The translations under genes and the position numbers were made by a program. A stretch of DNA of 64,000 nt from Bacillota bacterium. Lineage in GTDB: Bacteria; Vulcanimicrobiota; JAJTBE01. This document shows positions 7,548-17,147 of this stretch, piece by piece (position 1 is the stretch's first letter; the number at the start of each line of letters is the position of its first letter). Below the pieces are notes generated by a model. The model was not told where the DNA came from. It did not search any database and saw only the letters and a list, made by a program, of their open reading frames with translations. The DNA lies in the NCBI GenBank assembly GCA_021287065.1, contig JAJTBE010000104.1, positions 1 through 64,000 on the forward strand. The letters run 5' to 3'.

Positions 7548-8477
7548 CTAAGGAGTTGTATCGTCGGATGGTTCCTGCGGAGTCGAAGGAGTTCCGGTGG
7601 GAGTGGCTGCCGGGGTTGAAACCGGTTCATCGTCAGGATTCAGAGTATCGCATTTATCCTTTGCAATCTGCTTCTCTTTTTCATATCCAAGAGGATTGAT
7701 CTGGAGAAAATGCTTGTAATCCTGTCTTGCTTCCTTAATTTTGCCCTGTCCCTCAAATATTACAGCCCTGAAATAATAAGGTACTCCGTTGTTTGGTTCA
7801 AGGGAAATCGCTCTGTTAAGATCCTTCAGGGCTTTATCGGTCTTCTTCCATCCCAGATAAGCTCTGCCTCTGTTGTAATACGCAGAAGGCTCCTTATCTT
7901 TCAGTTCGATGGATTTTGTATGATCGGATACTGCCTTCTCATACAGACCAAGTTCCCGCTCGGCCATACCCTTGTAGTTATACAGTTCAGCTTCCCTGGG
8001 CTTGATGTTAATAGCTTTATCATAATAGATAAGAGCTTTTTCATACTGACCGGCCTGCCTGTTTACTTCACCCATAAACATATATCCGAGATAATCTTTG
8101 GGATCAATATCGACGGCTTTCTGGAAGTCTTTCAGAGCCTGATCCGTCTTTTTGAGGATAAAATAGCATCTGCCTCTGTAAAGATAACTTCTTGCATGAT
8201 CTTCCTTCAGGGCTATTGATTTGTTGAAATAAGTGATGGCTTTATCGTAATTGGCTTCTTTGAACAAAATATACCCAAGAAGATAATCCGCTGAATAATC
8301 CTTAGGCTCCCTGATTTTATACTCTTTCAGCTCTTCCTTGGCTTTGTAGTAATTACCACTGTTTACATGATCCTTGGCGCTTTCAAGCAGCTCCTTCGGG
8401 TCAACCTGTGCATAGGCTGAACTGCAGGAGAATATGATAGCTATTGCCAGAATCATCAGATAACTGACTTTTCGCAT
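7548..8477 (-). CDS. Secreted tetratricopeptide repeat protein
   Basis: A 309-residue protein with a signal peptide (hydrophobic run through SCSSAYA, cleavage near residue 23). Six or so consecutive 34-residue TPR units run from about residue 28 to 265; typical pieces are AITYFNKSIALKEDHARSYL, ALKDFQKAVDIDPKDYLGYM and AVSDHTKSIELKDKEPSAYY. The tail (about 280-309) is Pro/Thr-rich and low complexity. TPR arrays mediate protein contacts, so a periplasmic scaffolding or assembly role is likely, but no partner is evident. GGGAG lies upstream of the ATG. The gap to the preceding gene is 71 bp, so cotranscription with the paralogous pair upstream is possible. Confidence 0.85.
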   Translation of the reverse strand: MRKVSYLMILAIAIIFSCSSAYAQVDPKELLESAKDHVNSGNYYKAKEELKEYKIREPKDYSADYLLGYILFKEANYDKAITYFNKSIALKEDHARSYLYRGRCYFILKKTDQALKDFQKAVDIDPKDYLGYMFMGEVNRQAGQYEKALIYYDKAINIKPREAELYNYKGMAERELGLYEKAVSDHTKSIELKDKEPSAYYNRGRAYLGWKKTDKALKDLNRAISLEPNNGVPYYFRAVIFEGQGKIKEARQDYKHFLQINPLGYEKEKQIAKDKCDTLNPDDEPVSTPAATPTGTPSTPQEPSDDTTP

Positions 8478-8548
8478 AAAAGGATGCTCCCTTCAGTTTA
8501 TGTTGTTACTGTAAATGTAGAAAACGAAAATAAATTATTTCATCTCAT

Positions 8549-9937
8549 TTACTGGTTGTAATCCTTAACTTCAACCAGTTCTTCCACAACCTCCCTGTCC
8601 TTTCCTTGTTGCTGTCTGTATCTGGTGCATTGCTTTACCCTGCCTTTTCCTTTAGCATACCAGACGGATTTTGAATAATCGGTTTCTTTCCCGTCAAGGG
8701 ATACAAATACGCTGTCCACTCTGACAGAATCAAATTCACCCGCTATAGTCTTAATTTTTTCCTTTCCTTTTACGGTAAAGGTTTCTTTGGCATTTTTACC
8801 TTTATACTCCCAGGTTTTTCCGGGTTTCAGGGGAAATTTGAGAACCGGAACCATTTCCTCTTTTTCATACATAGCCCGGCTTATCTTATAAACAGTATCC
8901 CCATCGATATGACAATACTCGTTTGATGGAATAAAATCAGTGTCCTCCCTGACAGAAACCAGCATCAGCATTTCCTTTCCATCCACAACCGTCATACCCT
9001 TAGTGCTGTAAATAGTCTCTGTGCTTTTCGGGATTAACGCACCCGGTTCATACTCTTTAAATACAAAGTCTATCTCAATATCAGTGGGCAAATACTCCTT
9101 AATTTCCTTATACATCGGATTCGTATCCTCACCGGCAAACCTCCGGGTGATATATTTATCCGGCACTGCCGCACCGGCTGTTTTACCGTTGATTCTGTAG
9201 CCTTTCAGTTCAAGACTTTCAAATGTTTTATTATCATCAATAATCCGCTCCTTGTTTCTTTTTACCAACCCCAGTCCCGGAGCGTACCACTCATCTATCG
9301 TGGATCTATCCTCAGAATTAAATTTTACTGACATAGTAAGTTTATATGCTTTTATTTTCCCAATCGGTATACTTACTATTTCTTCCCCGCCTGTTTCATA
9401 TTTTATGGAAAACCCTTCCGGCTCCCAAGTATCCCCCTTTTTGAAAGGATATTTAAAGACCGTCATTGGAGGATCGAAAATTGTTTTTTCCCCTCCGGCA
9501 TCAATATGTCCCAGGACCAGAGCCTGATTATCTTTCAGACCGTAAATCAGCCTGTATTCCTCCACTCCGTCAACAAACAGAGCCTGAACATATCCCTCAC
9601 TATCGCCGGCTTTTGTTTTTCCCGGATTACACATTATTGCTTCTGTTTTTCTGATTTCGTTGTTATCAGTGGTCGTTGCTTCAAAAAGCTTTAAATCGTC
9701 CTGATTCAAATGAAAGTAATCCTGAACGCCGCCCTTAACAACAACAGGCAGATTTGTCAATTCCTTTTCGGAAATTACCGGTGTAGAATAAACTGCCTCA
9801 GTTTTACTGTTTTCCTCTTTTCTGCTTTCCTCCGGTTTTCCGTTATGACGCGATGCTGCAGCAACAACGATTAAAAAAACAATAAACAAAACAGAAAGCT
9901 TAAAAACCAGTTCCTTTCCGTTGACACCATTCAACAT
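8549..9937 (-). CDS. Secreted or membrane-anchored protein of unrecognised family, paralogue of the next gene
   Basis: A 462-residue protein with an N-terminal hydrophobic segment (about residues 11-28, VFKLSVLFIVFLIVVAAA) that could be a signal anchor. I do not recognise the family with certainty. The mature part contains two copies of one module. Copy 1 (about 170-255) reads FKYPFKKGDTW, IVSIPIGKIKAYKL, WYAPGLGLVK. Copy 2 (about 375-455) reads LKFPLKPGKTW, KIKTIAGEFDSVRV, WYAKGKGRVK. The module resembles the DUF3108/TapB-like 'Y-x-G-x-G-x-V-K' beta domain, which is inference. It is clearly paralogous to the lipoprotein at 9995-11329, 57 bp upstream on the same strand, so a tandem duplication is likely. 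AAGGGGTAAGAT precedes the ATG. Confidence 0.75.
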   Translation of the reverse strand: MLNGVNGKELVFKLSVLFIVFLIVVAAASRHNGKPEESRKEENSKTEAVYSTPVISEKELTNLPVVVKGGVQDYFHLNQDDLKLFEATTTDNNEIRKTEAIMCNPGKTKAGDSEGYVQALFVDGVEEYRLIYGLKDNQALVLGHIDAGGEKTIFDPPMTVFKYPFKKGDTWEPEGFSIKYETGGEEIVSIPIGKIKAYKLTMSVKFNSEDRSTIDEWYAPGLGLVKRNKERIIDDNKTFESLELKGYRINGKTAGAAVPDKYITRRFAGEDTNPMYKEIKEYLPTDIEIDFVFKEYEPGALIPKSTETIYSTKGMTVVDGKEMLMLVSVREDTDFIPSNEYCHIDGDTVYKISRAMYEKEEMVPVLKFPLKPGKTWEYKGKNAKETFTVKGKEKIKTIAGEFDSVRVDSVFVSLDGKETDYSKSVWYAKGKGRVKQCTRYRQQQGKDREVVEELVEVKDYNQ

Positions 9938-9994
9938 ATCTTACCCCTTACACAATAATAATTTATTTATCAGAACGATTCTGTTTTTTTTGAC

Positions 9995-11329
9995 TTAATG
10001 CCCTCCATCGTGGATCTCACTGAGTTGTTCAACTATTTCTATAGCTTTACCGTTGGGAAGTGCCATTTTTGTAACCCGTTTTACATACCCTTTACCTTTG
10101 ACGTACCACGCCGATGAAGTGCCGCTTGATCTCATGGCGTCAGATGAAACAGATGTGCTGTCGATTCTGATTCCCTTAAATGTACCCGCAGGAGTTTTCA
10201 CATCTTCCGTCCCTTTTACCGTATTTGTTTCCTTAATATTGTTGCCTTCAAAATCCCATTTGGCTCCGTCTTTAAGCGGGAATTTCAGATAAGGCACCAT
10301 TTTGCCTTTTCTTGCTGATGATCTGCCTATTTTCCAGATTGTATCCCCTTCAATATAATAATAATCCTCTACAGGAATATATCCCTGACTTTCGATAGCT
10401 GAAACTATAACCAGAACTTCCCTTCCATCTACAATTTTAAGCCCTCTTACTTCATAACCGTTTTCAAAATCTTTCGCCTTACCATCTCCAAATGGCAGTT
10501 TTTCCTTATAAATATCAACATGCCCCGGAGTCATCATAAAATATTCTTTCATCTCCGCAAGATATGGATTATCTTCCCGATCAACAAATCTATGCTGTAT
10601 GAATTTATCAGGGACCGATGAACCGCCCTTTTTACCGTTTACACGGTATCCTTTCAGTTCAATGGTTACAACCGATTTTTCATTTCCATAAACAGTGGTT
10701 TCTTCCATTTTCACAAGCCCTATGCCCTCAGCATACCAGTTGTTGACTTCCTTTTTTCCCTGAGTTCCGTAATCGGTTCCGCAATAGATCTTCCAGGCTT
10801 TGATTTTGCCTGCAGGAAGGCTTACTTCTTCCTCTCCGGTAACTTCGTATTTTGTATCAAATCCGTTAAGCTTGCTGGGATTGGTCCACTTGTCCCCCGC
10901 CTTCGGAGGATATTTGAAAACAACTGCCGCAGGGTTGTATTCCACTGTTTTTCCATCGGAATACATAGCGCCGTACATTATCACTTCGCTTCCCACCACA
11001 TTGAAAATATTCTTCGAAGCTTCCCAGTTATCAATATAAAAACCGGATAAAACACCTTCGTTGGAACCTATCTTCTGCTTTCCGAAATTACACATTACAA
11101 CTTCTGCATTCTTTGCCTGACCACCGGCTTTTGCAGACATTTCATAAACCCACAGATCATCATCCCCACCGGGAAAATAGTCCCAGCAATTACCCTGAGG
11201 TCCGGCATTCTGGGTTTTAGCAGGAGCAGCTGCAGAACCTCCGGTTTTATTCTGAGTACACGAAACACTGCAAAGCATCATAATGCAGAAAAATGCAGCA
11301 ATAGAAACTAATTTTGAATTTTTAAACAT
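9995..11329 (-). CDS. Lipoprotein of unrecognised family with internal duplication
   Basis: A 444-residue predicted lipoprotein; the lipobox ends in SVSC with the acylated Cys at residue 24. Like its downstream neighbour it has two copies of the same module. Copy 1 has VVFKYPPKAGDKW, EVSLPAGKIKAWKIY and WYAEGIGLVKM. Copy 2 has YLKFPLKDGAKW, DVKTPAGTFKGIRID and WYVKGKGYVKR. A linker with RVNGKKGGSSVPDKFIQHRF joins them, and the same linker pattern (RINGKTAGAAVPDKYITRRF) occurs in the paralogue. VMCNFGKQKIG near residue 82 is also shared (IMCNPGKTKAG). Probably a periplasm-facing or surface beta-rich protein; ligand unknown. AAAGGTG precedes the ATG. Confidence 0.75.
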   Translation of the reverse strand: MFKNSKLVSIAAFFCIMMLCSVSCTQNKTGGSAAAPAKTQNAGPQGNCWDYFPGGDDDLWVYEMSAKAGGQAKNAEVVMCNFGKQKIGSNEGVLSGFYIDNWEASKNIFNVVGSEVIMYGAMYSDGKTVEYNPAAVVFKYPPKAGDKWTNPSKLNGFDTKYEVTGEEEVSLPAGKIKAWKIYCGTDYGTQGKKEVNNWYAEGIGLVKMEETTVYGNEKSVVTIELKGYRVNGKKGGSSVPDKFIQHRFVDREDNPYLAEMKEYFMMTPGHVDIYKEKLPFGDGKAKDFENGYEVRGLKIVDGREVLVIVSAIESQGYIPVEDYYYIEGDTIWKIGRSSARKGKMVPYLKFPLKDGAKWDFEGNNIKETNTVKGTEDVKTPAGTFKGIRIDSTSVSSDAMRSSGTSSAWYVKGKGYVKRVTKMALPNGKAIEIVEQLSEIHDGGH

Positions 11330-11345
11330 ATTTTCACCTTTCTAA

Positions 11346-12248
11346 TCATTCTTTGCGAAGAAACAATGACACTGAAGTAAACAGTACATTTCCGATTTGC
11401 AGTAGAAAATGCGGCCTTTTTTTAATTTCAATGGGCATAATCCGGACAAATTCATACAAATCCGGCTCAACATAAAAATTCACAGGTTCCACCAGCTTTA
11501 ATCCGGAAGGTTTGATGAGATATTTTTCAAGAAGTTCCCCATTGAAATAACCGCGGTAGTCTGAGCCGTTGAGAGAGAATTCCGTTGTTATGGCAACTAT
11601 GCCTCCGGGTTTTATTACCCTTGCCATTTCTTTCATAGCTCTGCCGTATTGCTCTTCCCCGCCAAAATGTTCAACTGATGACAGACTGAAAACCGCATCA
11701 AATGAATTATCCGGGAATTTTAGTTCAAGAGCGTTCATCCGCATGAATTTAAGCTTGTCCTTTCTGTAGGCAAAAGGAGCGTATTTATCAGGCTCCGCAA
11801 GAACTTCCGGGTTTGCCTCGCCATCTTTTTCCACAGCAAAAAATCCGTCATAAATATCCGTAGCTGTAACCGAACGGCAATGATTTGACAAATAATACAA
11901 AGGTGCTTCATGACCGCTTGCAACTCCGAGAAGATCCCGGTTTTCACCGAGCATCCCCAGTTTTGACAATCCGTAAACCGCCTGTGTATATTCCCAGTAT
12001 TTCCTGTGTTCCAGCGGGCTTTCTCCGGCCATAACCTGATGTATTTCCTTCCATTCAGGTTCCTTGATAAACCTTCTTCCAGCCAGAGTATTCAAACTTA
12101 TGGAATCATTCTTTTCTCCCGGAATCGATGAAATATACCTGATGGCATCATTAATCAGGAGCTTTTGCTTCTTCCTGTACCTTGGATAATTAATTCTGTG
12201 CCAGCTCTTTGCTGCAAATAATCTTAAAGCGTCTAATGTTATAGGCAT
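11346..12248 (-). CDS. SAM-dependent class I methyltransferase
   Basis: A 300-residue cytosolic protein. The Rossmann SAM-binding core spans about residues 95-230: LLGVASGHEAPLYYLS is the glycine-rich motif I region, VTATDIYD is the acidic residue after beta-2, FDAVFSLSSVEHFGG is motif IV/post-I of the methyltransf_11 type, and MARVIKPGGIVAITTEF is the usual helix and strand after it. The N-terminal 90 residues are basic and of unknown fold. The substrate cannot be read from sequence. It ends 16 bp before the lipoprotein start, so these genes may share a transcript. The start ATG 12248 has only a distant GGAT, so initiation is a little uncertain. Confidence 0.85.
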   Translation of the reverse strand: MPITLDALRLFAAKSWHRINYPRYRKKQKLLINDAIRYISSIPGEKNDSISLNTLAGRRFIKEPEWKEIHQVMAGESPLEHRKYWEYTQAVYGLSKLGMLGENRDLLGVASGHEAPLYYLSNHCRSVTATDIYDGFFAVEKDGEANPEVLAEPDKYAPFAYRKDKLKFMRMNALELKFPDNSFDAVFSLSSVEHFGGEEQYGRAMKEMARVIKPGGIVAITTEFSLNGSDYRGYFNGELLEKYLIKPSGLKLVEPVNFYVEPDLYEFVRIMPIEIKKRPHFLLQIGNVLFTSVSLFLRKE

Positions 12249-12502
12249 ATTTATATTGTGGATCCTTTCTTCAGGGAGAGAATGGGCTTCTGATACCTGT
12301 AAGATTCCCTGTCAATCCCGTAATTCCTCCGGTTAAACTGATTCAAACCCCTGCAGTAACAGTAATGTAAAGGTTTCTTAATACAATAATGGGGAAAAAC
12401 CTTTCGTTATTACACTGAAACGGAGTAAACAGCCAATCTTCAATGAAAGGTAATTTTAAAAACCATCATTGAAAAAATACAAAAAACGAAAGGAGAACAA
12501 AA
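12249..12502. promoter_or_regulatory. Divergent intergenic region with imperfect inverted repeat
   Basis: 254 bp between divergent genes. An imperfect inverted repeat, GTAATGTAAAGGTTT against AAACCTTTCGTTATTAC, spans 12362-12413. It could be an operator or an mRNA stem. No RNA gene seen. Confidence 0.4.
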
Positions 12503-13114
12503 ATGAAAAAGATATTTGTTTTCGCATTGATTTGCCTGTTTCTCGCAACCACAATGGTATTGGCACAGGAAATGCCGCCTGCACCCGGCGGCGATGGAGC
12601 ACCTCCCATGATGAAGCAGCCTCCGGGCGGAGAAAAGGGAAAGCCCGGCGGACCAAAAGGACCGGACATGATGAAAATGAAAATCATGGAAAGCTTCTTC
12701 CTCGATCCAATGACAAGCGAATACCTCGGAATAACTGATGAACAAACAGCAAAACTGGAAAAAATGAAAGCAGATCATGGCAAAAAAATGATTGATCTCA
12801 AATCAGAAGCCGGAAAACTGATGATCGATATGCACTCCATAATGGACAGCACAAATATCGATACATCAGCAGCCAGAACAATTCTTCAGAAATTAGCAGG
12901 CATTGAAACAGCAGTTAAAATCGAAGGACTAACAGCATTTAACGGCGCAAGATCAGTTCTTACCGCAGAACAGAAAACAAAACTTGAAAAACTCTGGAAG
13001 GGTAAAGTAAAACCCGATCATGGAAAGAAGATGATGAAAGACAGACCCGAAGGCAAATGCGATGAATCACCGGATGCAGATTGCGGAATGGGCCTCGTCC
13101 CCGATGAAAAATAA
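12503..13114 (+). CDS. Spy/CpxP-like periplasmic protein
   Basis: A 203-residue secreted protein. Signal peptide at residues 1-22 (IFVFALICLFLATTMVLA). Then comes a Pro/Gly/Met-rich segment (about 24-55), a helical core with the LTxxQ-type motifs seen in Spy/CpxP/CnrX proteins (YLGITDEQTAKLEKMKADH and SVLTAEQKTKLEKLW), and a basic tail with two Cys. Spy/CpxP proteins act as periplasmic chaperones or stress and metal sensors; the exact role here is inference. AAAGGAG lies 8 bases ahead of the ATG. Well-isolated gene with its own terminator at 13198-13226. Confidence 0.8.
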   Translation: MKKIFVFALICLFLATTMVLAQEMPPAPGGDGAPPMMKQPPGGEKGKPGGPKGPDMMKMKIMESFFLDPMTSEYLGITDEQTAKLEKMKADHGKKMIDLKSEAGKLMIDMHSIMDSTNIDTSAARTILQKLAGIETAVKIEGLTAFNGARSVLTAEQKTKLEKLWKGKVKPDHGKKMMKDRPEGKCDESPDADCGMGLVPDEK

Positions 13115-13197
13115 GAAGCAGCTCAACTTTTTGCTACAATAAAACGAATGCAATGCAAGGGATGAAAAATCAGACAACCCCATCCACAGGAAAACAG

Positions 13198-13226
13198 AAA
13201 GCCGCTCCACAAGGGCGGCTTTTTGT
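13198..13226 (+). terminator. Intrinsic terminator
   Basis: AAAGCCGC (13198-13205), loop of nine bases, GCGGCTTT (13215-13222) continuing into T residues. It ends the Spy-like transcript. Confidence 0.85.
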
Positions 13227-13268
13227 TTATTATTGATTTAAAAACAGCAAAAAATTTAATAAAAACTT

Positions 13269-13616
13269 CTAAATAGATAGTATTAATCTGACAGTTTCTT
13301 CAACCTTCATCAATGTTTTACTTGAAATTGCACCCAATTTTTCAATAAATCGCTCATGAGAAATTGAGCGAATCATATTACAAAGGATCATACTCTCTAT
13401 TTTAACTCCACCTTCTGGCGGCAGAAGATTAACATGTAAAGGAAACTTTCGATTTCTTGATGTGATTGGTAATACAACAGATATTTCTCCTCCTGAATTG
13501 TTTAATCCATCGTCAGAAATAACCAAAACAGGCCTGGTACCCTGCTGTTCTCTACCTCTCGCTGGTGATAAATCTGCAATCCATACTTCTCCCCTTTTTA
13601 TTTCTATATCCCCCAC
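13269..13616 (-). CDS. MazF/PemK-type toxin
   Basis: A 115-residue endoribonuclease toxin of the MazF/PemK/CcdB fold. Motifs: RGEVWIADLSPARGREQQGTRPVLVIS with the conserved Gly-x-Glu/Gln-x-x-x-x-RP region, then VVLPITSRNRKFPLHV, ESMILCNMIRSIS and a C-terminal helix. It uses a GTG start at 13616 directly after the TAA of the antitoxin; GAGGTGG within the antitoxin's last codons is its ribosome site, so translation is coupled. MazF toxins cleave mRNA or other RNA at short sites; the specificity here is unknown. The A/T-rich pair lies between two chromosomal housekeeping-like genes and may be acquired. Confidence 0.92.
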   Translation of the reverse strand: MGDIEIKRGEVWIADLSPARGREQQGTRPVLVISDDGLNNSGGEISVVLPITSRNRKFPLHVNLLPPEGGVKIESMILCNMIRSISHERFIEKLGAISSKTLMKVEETVRLILSI

Positions 13617-13874
13617 TTATTCCACCTCTTCATTTTTCCAATAATTACCAACAGGGCCATCGTTCAGATAATCATCAATTTCCTGTAACTCTTTCTTGAA
13701 CTCAGAATCTAAGTTCATTTCAGCATAACATTTCTTCAAATTATCGAAAAATATCTTTCTCCGGTATTGATCGAGAGCTTTTTCAAGAATTGCCTGCATT
13801 GATATACCTTCCTGAACAGCAAGGATCTTCAAAATATCCTTAACACTTTCGTTAACTCTGATTGTTGTACTCAT
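13617..13874 (-). CDS. Ribbon-helix-helix antitoxin partner of MazF
   Basis: An 85-residue protein. The N-terminal MSTTIRVNESVKDILKILA fits a ribbon-helix-helix DNA-binding domain (beta strand TTIRV, then two helices to about residue 45). The acidic C-terminal half (residues 46-85, with EFKKELQEIDDYLNDG) would be the toxin-binding part. Such antitoxins neutralise MazF and repress their own operon. The stop codon abuts the toxin start with no gap. A consensus-like promoter lies at 13893-13921. Confidence 0.88.
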   Translation of the reverse strand: MSTTIRVNESVKDILKILAVQEGISMQAILEKALDQYRRKIFFDNLKKCYAEMNLDSEFKKELQEIDDYLNDGPVGNYWKNEEVE

Positions 13875-13892
13875 AATACCACCTCTATAAAC

Positions 13893-13921
13893 AGATTACG
13901 CAATCGTTAATTATTTGTCAA
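13893..13921 (-). promoter_or_regulatory. Sigma70-type promoter of the toxin-antitoxin operon
   Basis: Read on the minus strand: TTGACA (13916-13921), exactly 17 bp, TAATCT (13893-13898), about 20 bp ahead of the antitoxin start. An ATTTGT/ACAAAT inverted pair overlaps the -35 side and is a possible operator. Confidence 0.75.
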
Positions 13922-13964
13922 CAGTAAAGTAAACAAATTTGTAGACTTTTTTATTGCGTTTTTT

Positions 13965-16877
13965 TTACACTCCCATCATCCTCAGAAAACTTCCTGTGTG
14001 TGATTGGGGGCAGGCGGCTACTTCTTCCGGCGTTCCTGTAACAACAACTTTTCCGCCGCCGATTCCGCCTTCGGGTCCTATATCAATAATGTAATCGGCG
14101 CTTTTGATCATATCAAGGTTATGTTCAATTACGATAACCGAATTTCCGGCATCCACAAGCTTATGAAGAACCGTAAGGAGTTTTGCAGTATCGTGAAAAT
14201 GCAGTCCGGTTGTAGGTTCATCAAGGAGATACAGGGTTTTTCCCGTTGCTCTTTTAGAAAGCTCCGTGGCAAGTTTCACTCTCTGGGCTTCTCCCCCTGA
14301 AAGGGTTGTTGCAGGCTGTCCCAGTTTTATGTAGCTGAGTCCCACATCATTTATAGTGGAAAGCTTATTTGCAATCTGGGGTATTGCTTCAAAAAACTCC
14401 AGACCTTCCTCTATGGTCATATCAAGAACTTCCGATATGCTCTTTCCCTTATAGAGAGCCTGAAGGGTTTCCCTGTTGTATCTTTTGCCTTTGCACACAT
14501 CGCAGGGCACATATACATCAGGTAAAAAATGCATTTCAATTTTAATAATGCCTGCGCCTTCACAAGCTTCACACCTGCCGCCCCTCACATTAAATGAGAA
14601 GCGTCCGGGCAGATATCCCCTTTTACGGGCTTCCTTGGTTGCCGCAAAAAGCTCCCTGATAGGCGTAAATACTCCGGTGTAAGTGGCAGGGTTAGACCGG
14701 GGTGTTCTGCCGATTGGGGACTGGTCTATAATAATCACTTTATCAACATACTGAATTCCGTCAATACTCTTATGCGCTCCGGGCTTGCTTCCCGCCGAAT
14801 AAAGCTTCTGCGCCAGGGAGCGGTAAAGAATTTCGTTTACAAGACTCGATTTCCCTGAGCCGGACACTCCGGTAACGCACAAAAACAGACCAAGGGGAAA
14901 GCTCACATTGATATTTTTGAGGTTATGGTGGGTTGCGCCTTTTACAGTAATATACTTGCCGTTGGGTTTACGCCTCTCCCTGTCTTCGGAGACTTTCAAA
15001 TCTCCTGACAGATACCTTCCTGTAAGGGATTGCTTACAATGAAGAATATCCTTCGGCGAACCCTGAAATACGACCTCGCCTCCATGAACTCCGGCACCGG
15101 GACCAATATCCACAATATGATCCGAAGTTCTTATGGTGTCTTCGTCATGTTCCACAACAATGAGTGTATTTCCCAAATCCCTCAGTTTCACAAGAGTATC
15201 GAGAAGCTTTTTGTTGTCTCTCTGATGAAGCCCGATGCTCGGTTCGTCCATAATATAGAGAACGCCAACCAGCAGTGAGCCAATCTGGGTTGCAAGCCTG
15301 ATTCTCTGAGCCTCTCCTCCTGCAAGGGTTCCTGAAGCTCTGTCAAGGCTTAGATAGTCGAGGCCCACATCAACCAGAAACTGAAGTCTGGCATTTATTT
15401 CCTTGATAATCCTGTGGGCAATAACCGAATCCCGTTCTGCAAATTCAAGTTCGCTGAAGAAATTCAGACAATCCTTAACAGAAACCGCAGAAATCTGTGC
15501 AATATTCTGATCTCCCACCTTAACAGCAAGTGCCTGAGGTTTGAGCCTTGCTCCTTTGCATTCGGGACAGGACTGATCCGCCATATATTTTTCAATCTCT
15601 TTGCGGATATAATCGGAATCTGTCTGAGAATATCTTCTTTCGAGATTTGGGATAACCCCTTCGTAAACAAGACCTCTGAAGAATCTGACATCTTCCGTGC
15701 CGTCGGAATTTCCGTAAAGAACCATTTGCCTGTGTTCATCAGATAACTCTGAAAAGGGTGCATCCATATCTATTCCGAAGTGTTCTGCAAAAGTATAAAA
15801 TCTTTCCCAGAACCAGCTTTCCGATTTCTGATGCCTGAAGTTTTTTGCCGGTTTGCCCAGAGGAGCCAGAACACCGTCATTTATTGATTTTGATTTATCA
15901 GGAACAACCAGATCAGGATCAAGCTCCATTTTAAACCCGATCCCCGTGCATTTAGGGCATGCTCCGAATGGGCTGTTGAATGAAAACATCCGGGGTTCCT
16001 GTTCTTCAAAGGAAATACCGCAGTGAGCGCAAGCCATTTTGCCGGAAAACAGAATATCCTCACCACCGACAATCTGAACAAGAGCAGTATTATCCCCTAT
16101 CCGCAGGGCTGTTTCCAGAGATTCCGAAAGCCTGCTGTTTATGTCATCCTTAATAACCACACGGTCTATAACAAGATCGATGTTGTGCTTTTTATTCTTG
16201 TCGAGGGGAATCTCTTCTTCCAGCTCCAGAATTTCGCCGTCAACCCGGACTCTGAGAAATCCCTTTTCCTTGTATTCCTCAAAAAGTTTTCTGTATTCGC
16301 CTTTTCTGCCTATAACAAGGGGCGCCATAATAATGATTCTTGCCCCTTTTTCAAAAGTAAGAACCCTGTCCACCATCTGATCAACAGTCTGGGATTCGAT
16401 ATGTCTTCCGCATTTATGGCAGTGGGGTTTTCCAACTCTTGCGTAGAGAAGTCTGAGATAATCATGTATTTCCGTAATAGTGCCCACAGTAGATCTTGGG
16501 TTGTGGGATACGCCTTTCTGATCGATGGAGATAGCCGGAGATAATCCTTCGATATAATCCACATCAGGTTTATCCATCTGCCCCAGAAACTGCCTTGCGT
16601 ATGACGATAAAGATTCCACATAACGCCTCTGACCCTCTGCAAAAATCGTGTCAAAAGCAAGGGATGATTTGCCGGAGCCGGAAATTCCGGTAATGGTTAT
16701 CATCTTGCCTCTTGGCAGATCAAGACTGACATTCTTCAGGTTATGCTCTCTCGCTCCCCTGATTATGATTTTATCGTGAATATCCGTATTTACATGATTT
16801 CTGATTGCCGGTCTTACATCTGAGGGCACTGGCATTGATTCATGTTTTTTCGAGTGTTTTTCTTTTGTTCCTGACAT
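13965..16877 (-). CDS. uvrA: UvrA, excinuclease ABC subunit A
   Basis: A 970-residue DNA damage sensor of nucleotide excision repair. Two ABC ATPase modules are complete: Walker [10 protein letters not shown] (near residue 71) and GVSGSGKSS, signatures [12 protein letters not shown] and [12 protein letters not shown], Walker [13 protein letters not shown] and [12 protein letters not shown]. Zinc modules include [16 protein letters not shown] ... CPKC and [16 protein letters not shown] ... CDVC. An N-terminal extension of about 35 polar residues precedes the usual start region [13 protein letters not shown]. It looks real because CGGAG lies 8 bases before ATG 16877 and none lies before an internal Met. 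A perfect 19-bp palindrome sits 28 bp upstream. Confidence 0.98.
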   Translation of the reverse strand: MSGTKEKHSKKHESMPVPSDVRPAIRNHVNTDIHDKIIIRGAREHNLKNVSLDLPRGKMITITGISGSGKSSLAFDTIFAEGQRRYVESLSSYARQFLGQMDKPDVDYIEGLSPAISIDQKGVSHNPRSTVGTITEIHDYLRLLYARVGKPHCHKCGRHIESQTVDQMVDRVLTFEKGARIIIMAPLVIGRKGEYRKLFEEYKEKGFLRVRVDGEILELEEEIPLDKNKKHNIDLVIDRVVIKDDINSRLSESLETALRIGDNTALVQIVGGEDILFSGKMACAHCGISFEEQEPRMFSFNSPFGACPKCTGIGFKMELDPDLVVPDKSKSINDGVLAPLGKPAKNFRHQKSESWFWERFYTFAEHFGIDMDAPFSELSDEHRQMVLYGNSDGTEDVRFFRGLVYEGVIPNLERRYSQTDSDYIRKEIEKYMADQSCPECKGARLKPQALAVKVGDQNIAQISAVSVKDCLNFFSELEFAERDSVIAHRIIKEINARLQFLVDVGLDYLSLDRASGTLAGGEAQRIRLATQIGSLLVGVLYIMDEPSIGLHQRDNKKLLDTLVKLRDLGNTLIVVEHDEDTIRTSDHIVDIGPGAGVHGGEVVFQGSPKDILHCKQSLTGRYLSGDLKVSEDRERRKPNGKYITVKGATHHNLKNINVSFPLGLFLCVTGVSGSGKSSLVNEILYRSLAQKLYSAGSKPGAHKSIDGIQYVDKVIIIDQSPIGRTPRSNPATYTGVFTPIRELFAATKEARKRGYLPGRFSFNVRGGRCEACEGAGIIKIEMHFLPDVYVPCDVCKGKRYNRETLQALYKGKSISEVLDMTIEEGLEFFEAIPQIANKLSTINDVGLSYIKLGQPATTLSGGEAQRVKLATELSKRATGKTLYLLDEPTTGLHFHDTAKLLTVLHKLVDAGNSVIVIEHNLDMIKSADYIIDIGPEGGIGGGKVVVTGTPEEVAACPQSHTGSFLRMMGV

Positions 16878-16904
16878 GGAATTATCTCCGTTTTACATTG
16901 CAGA

Positions 16905-16923
16905 ATGTTGATTCTATCAACAT
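16905..16923. promoter_or_regulatory. Perfect 19-bp palindrome upstream of uvrA, candidate SOS-type operator
   Basis: ATGTTGATTCTATCAACAT: 8-bp arms around TCT, 28-46 bp ahead of the uvrA start codon. Position and symmetry fit a repressor operator. uvrA is a classical LexA target, but the sequence is neither the E. coli nor the Bacillus box, so assignment to LexA is inference. Confidence 0.6.
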
Positions 16924-17147
16924 CTGCTGTTAATCAGAAGCGTTTCTGCTTTACGATACAAATGTTACCATTTTCCAAATCATTCTGTCAACACTTCTAT
17001 TTTTTTCATGACTCATTATTTCTTCTTTCAATTTACAACATCAAATCTTTATGACATTAGAGATTGTGTAGAAACAATTCTTACAACAAATCTAAACCCA
17101 TTTTAACATTGTATCTGACTATCTTTTATTAAACCTGAAGCCCCTGG

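Noticed and set aside
12440-12778. Frames on the minus strand opposite the Spy-like gene
   Set aside because: Antisense shadows of a gene with signal peptide, ribosome site and LTxxQ motifs.
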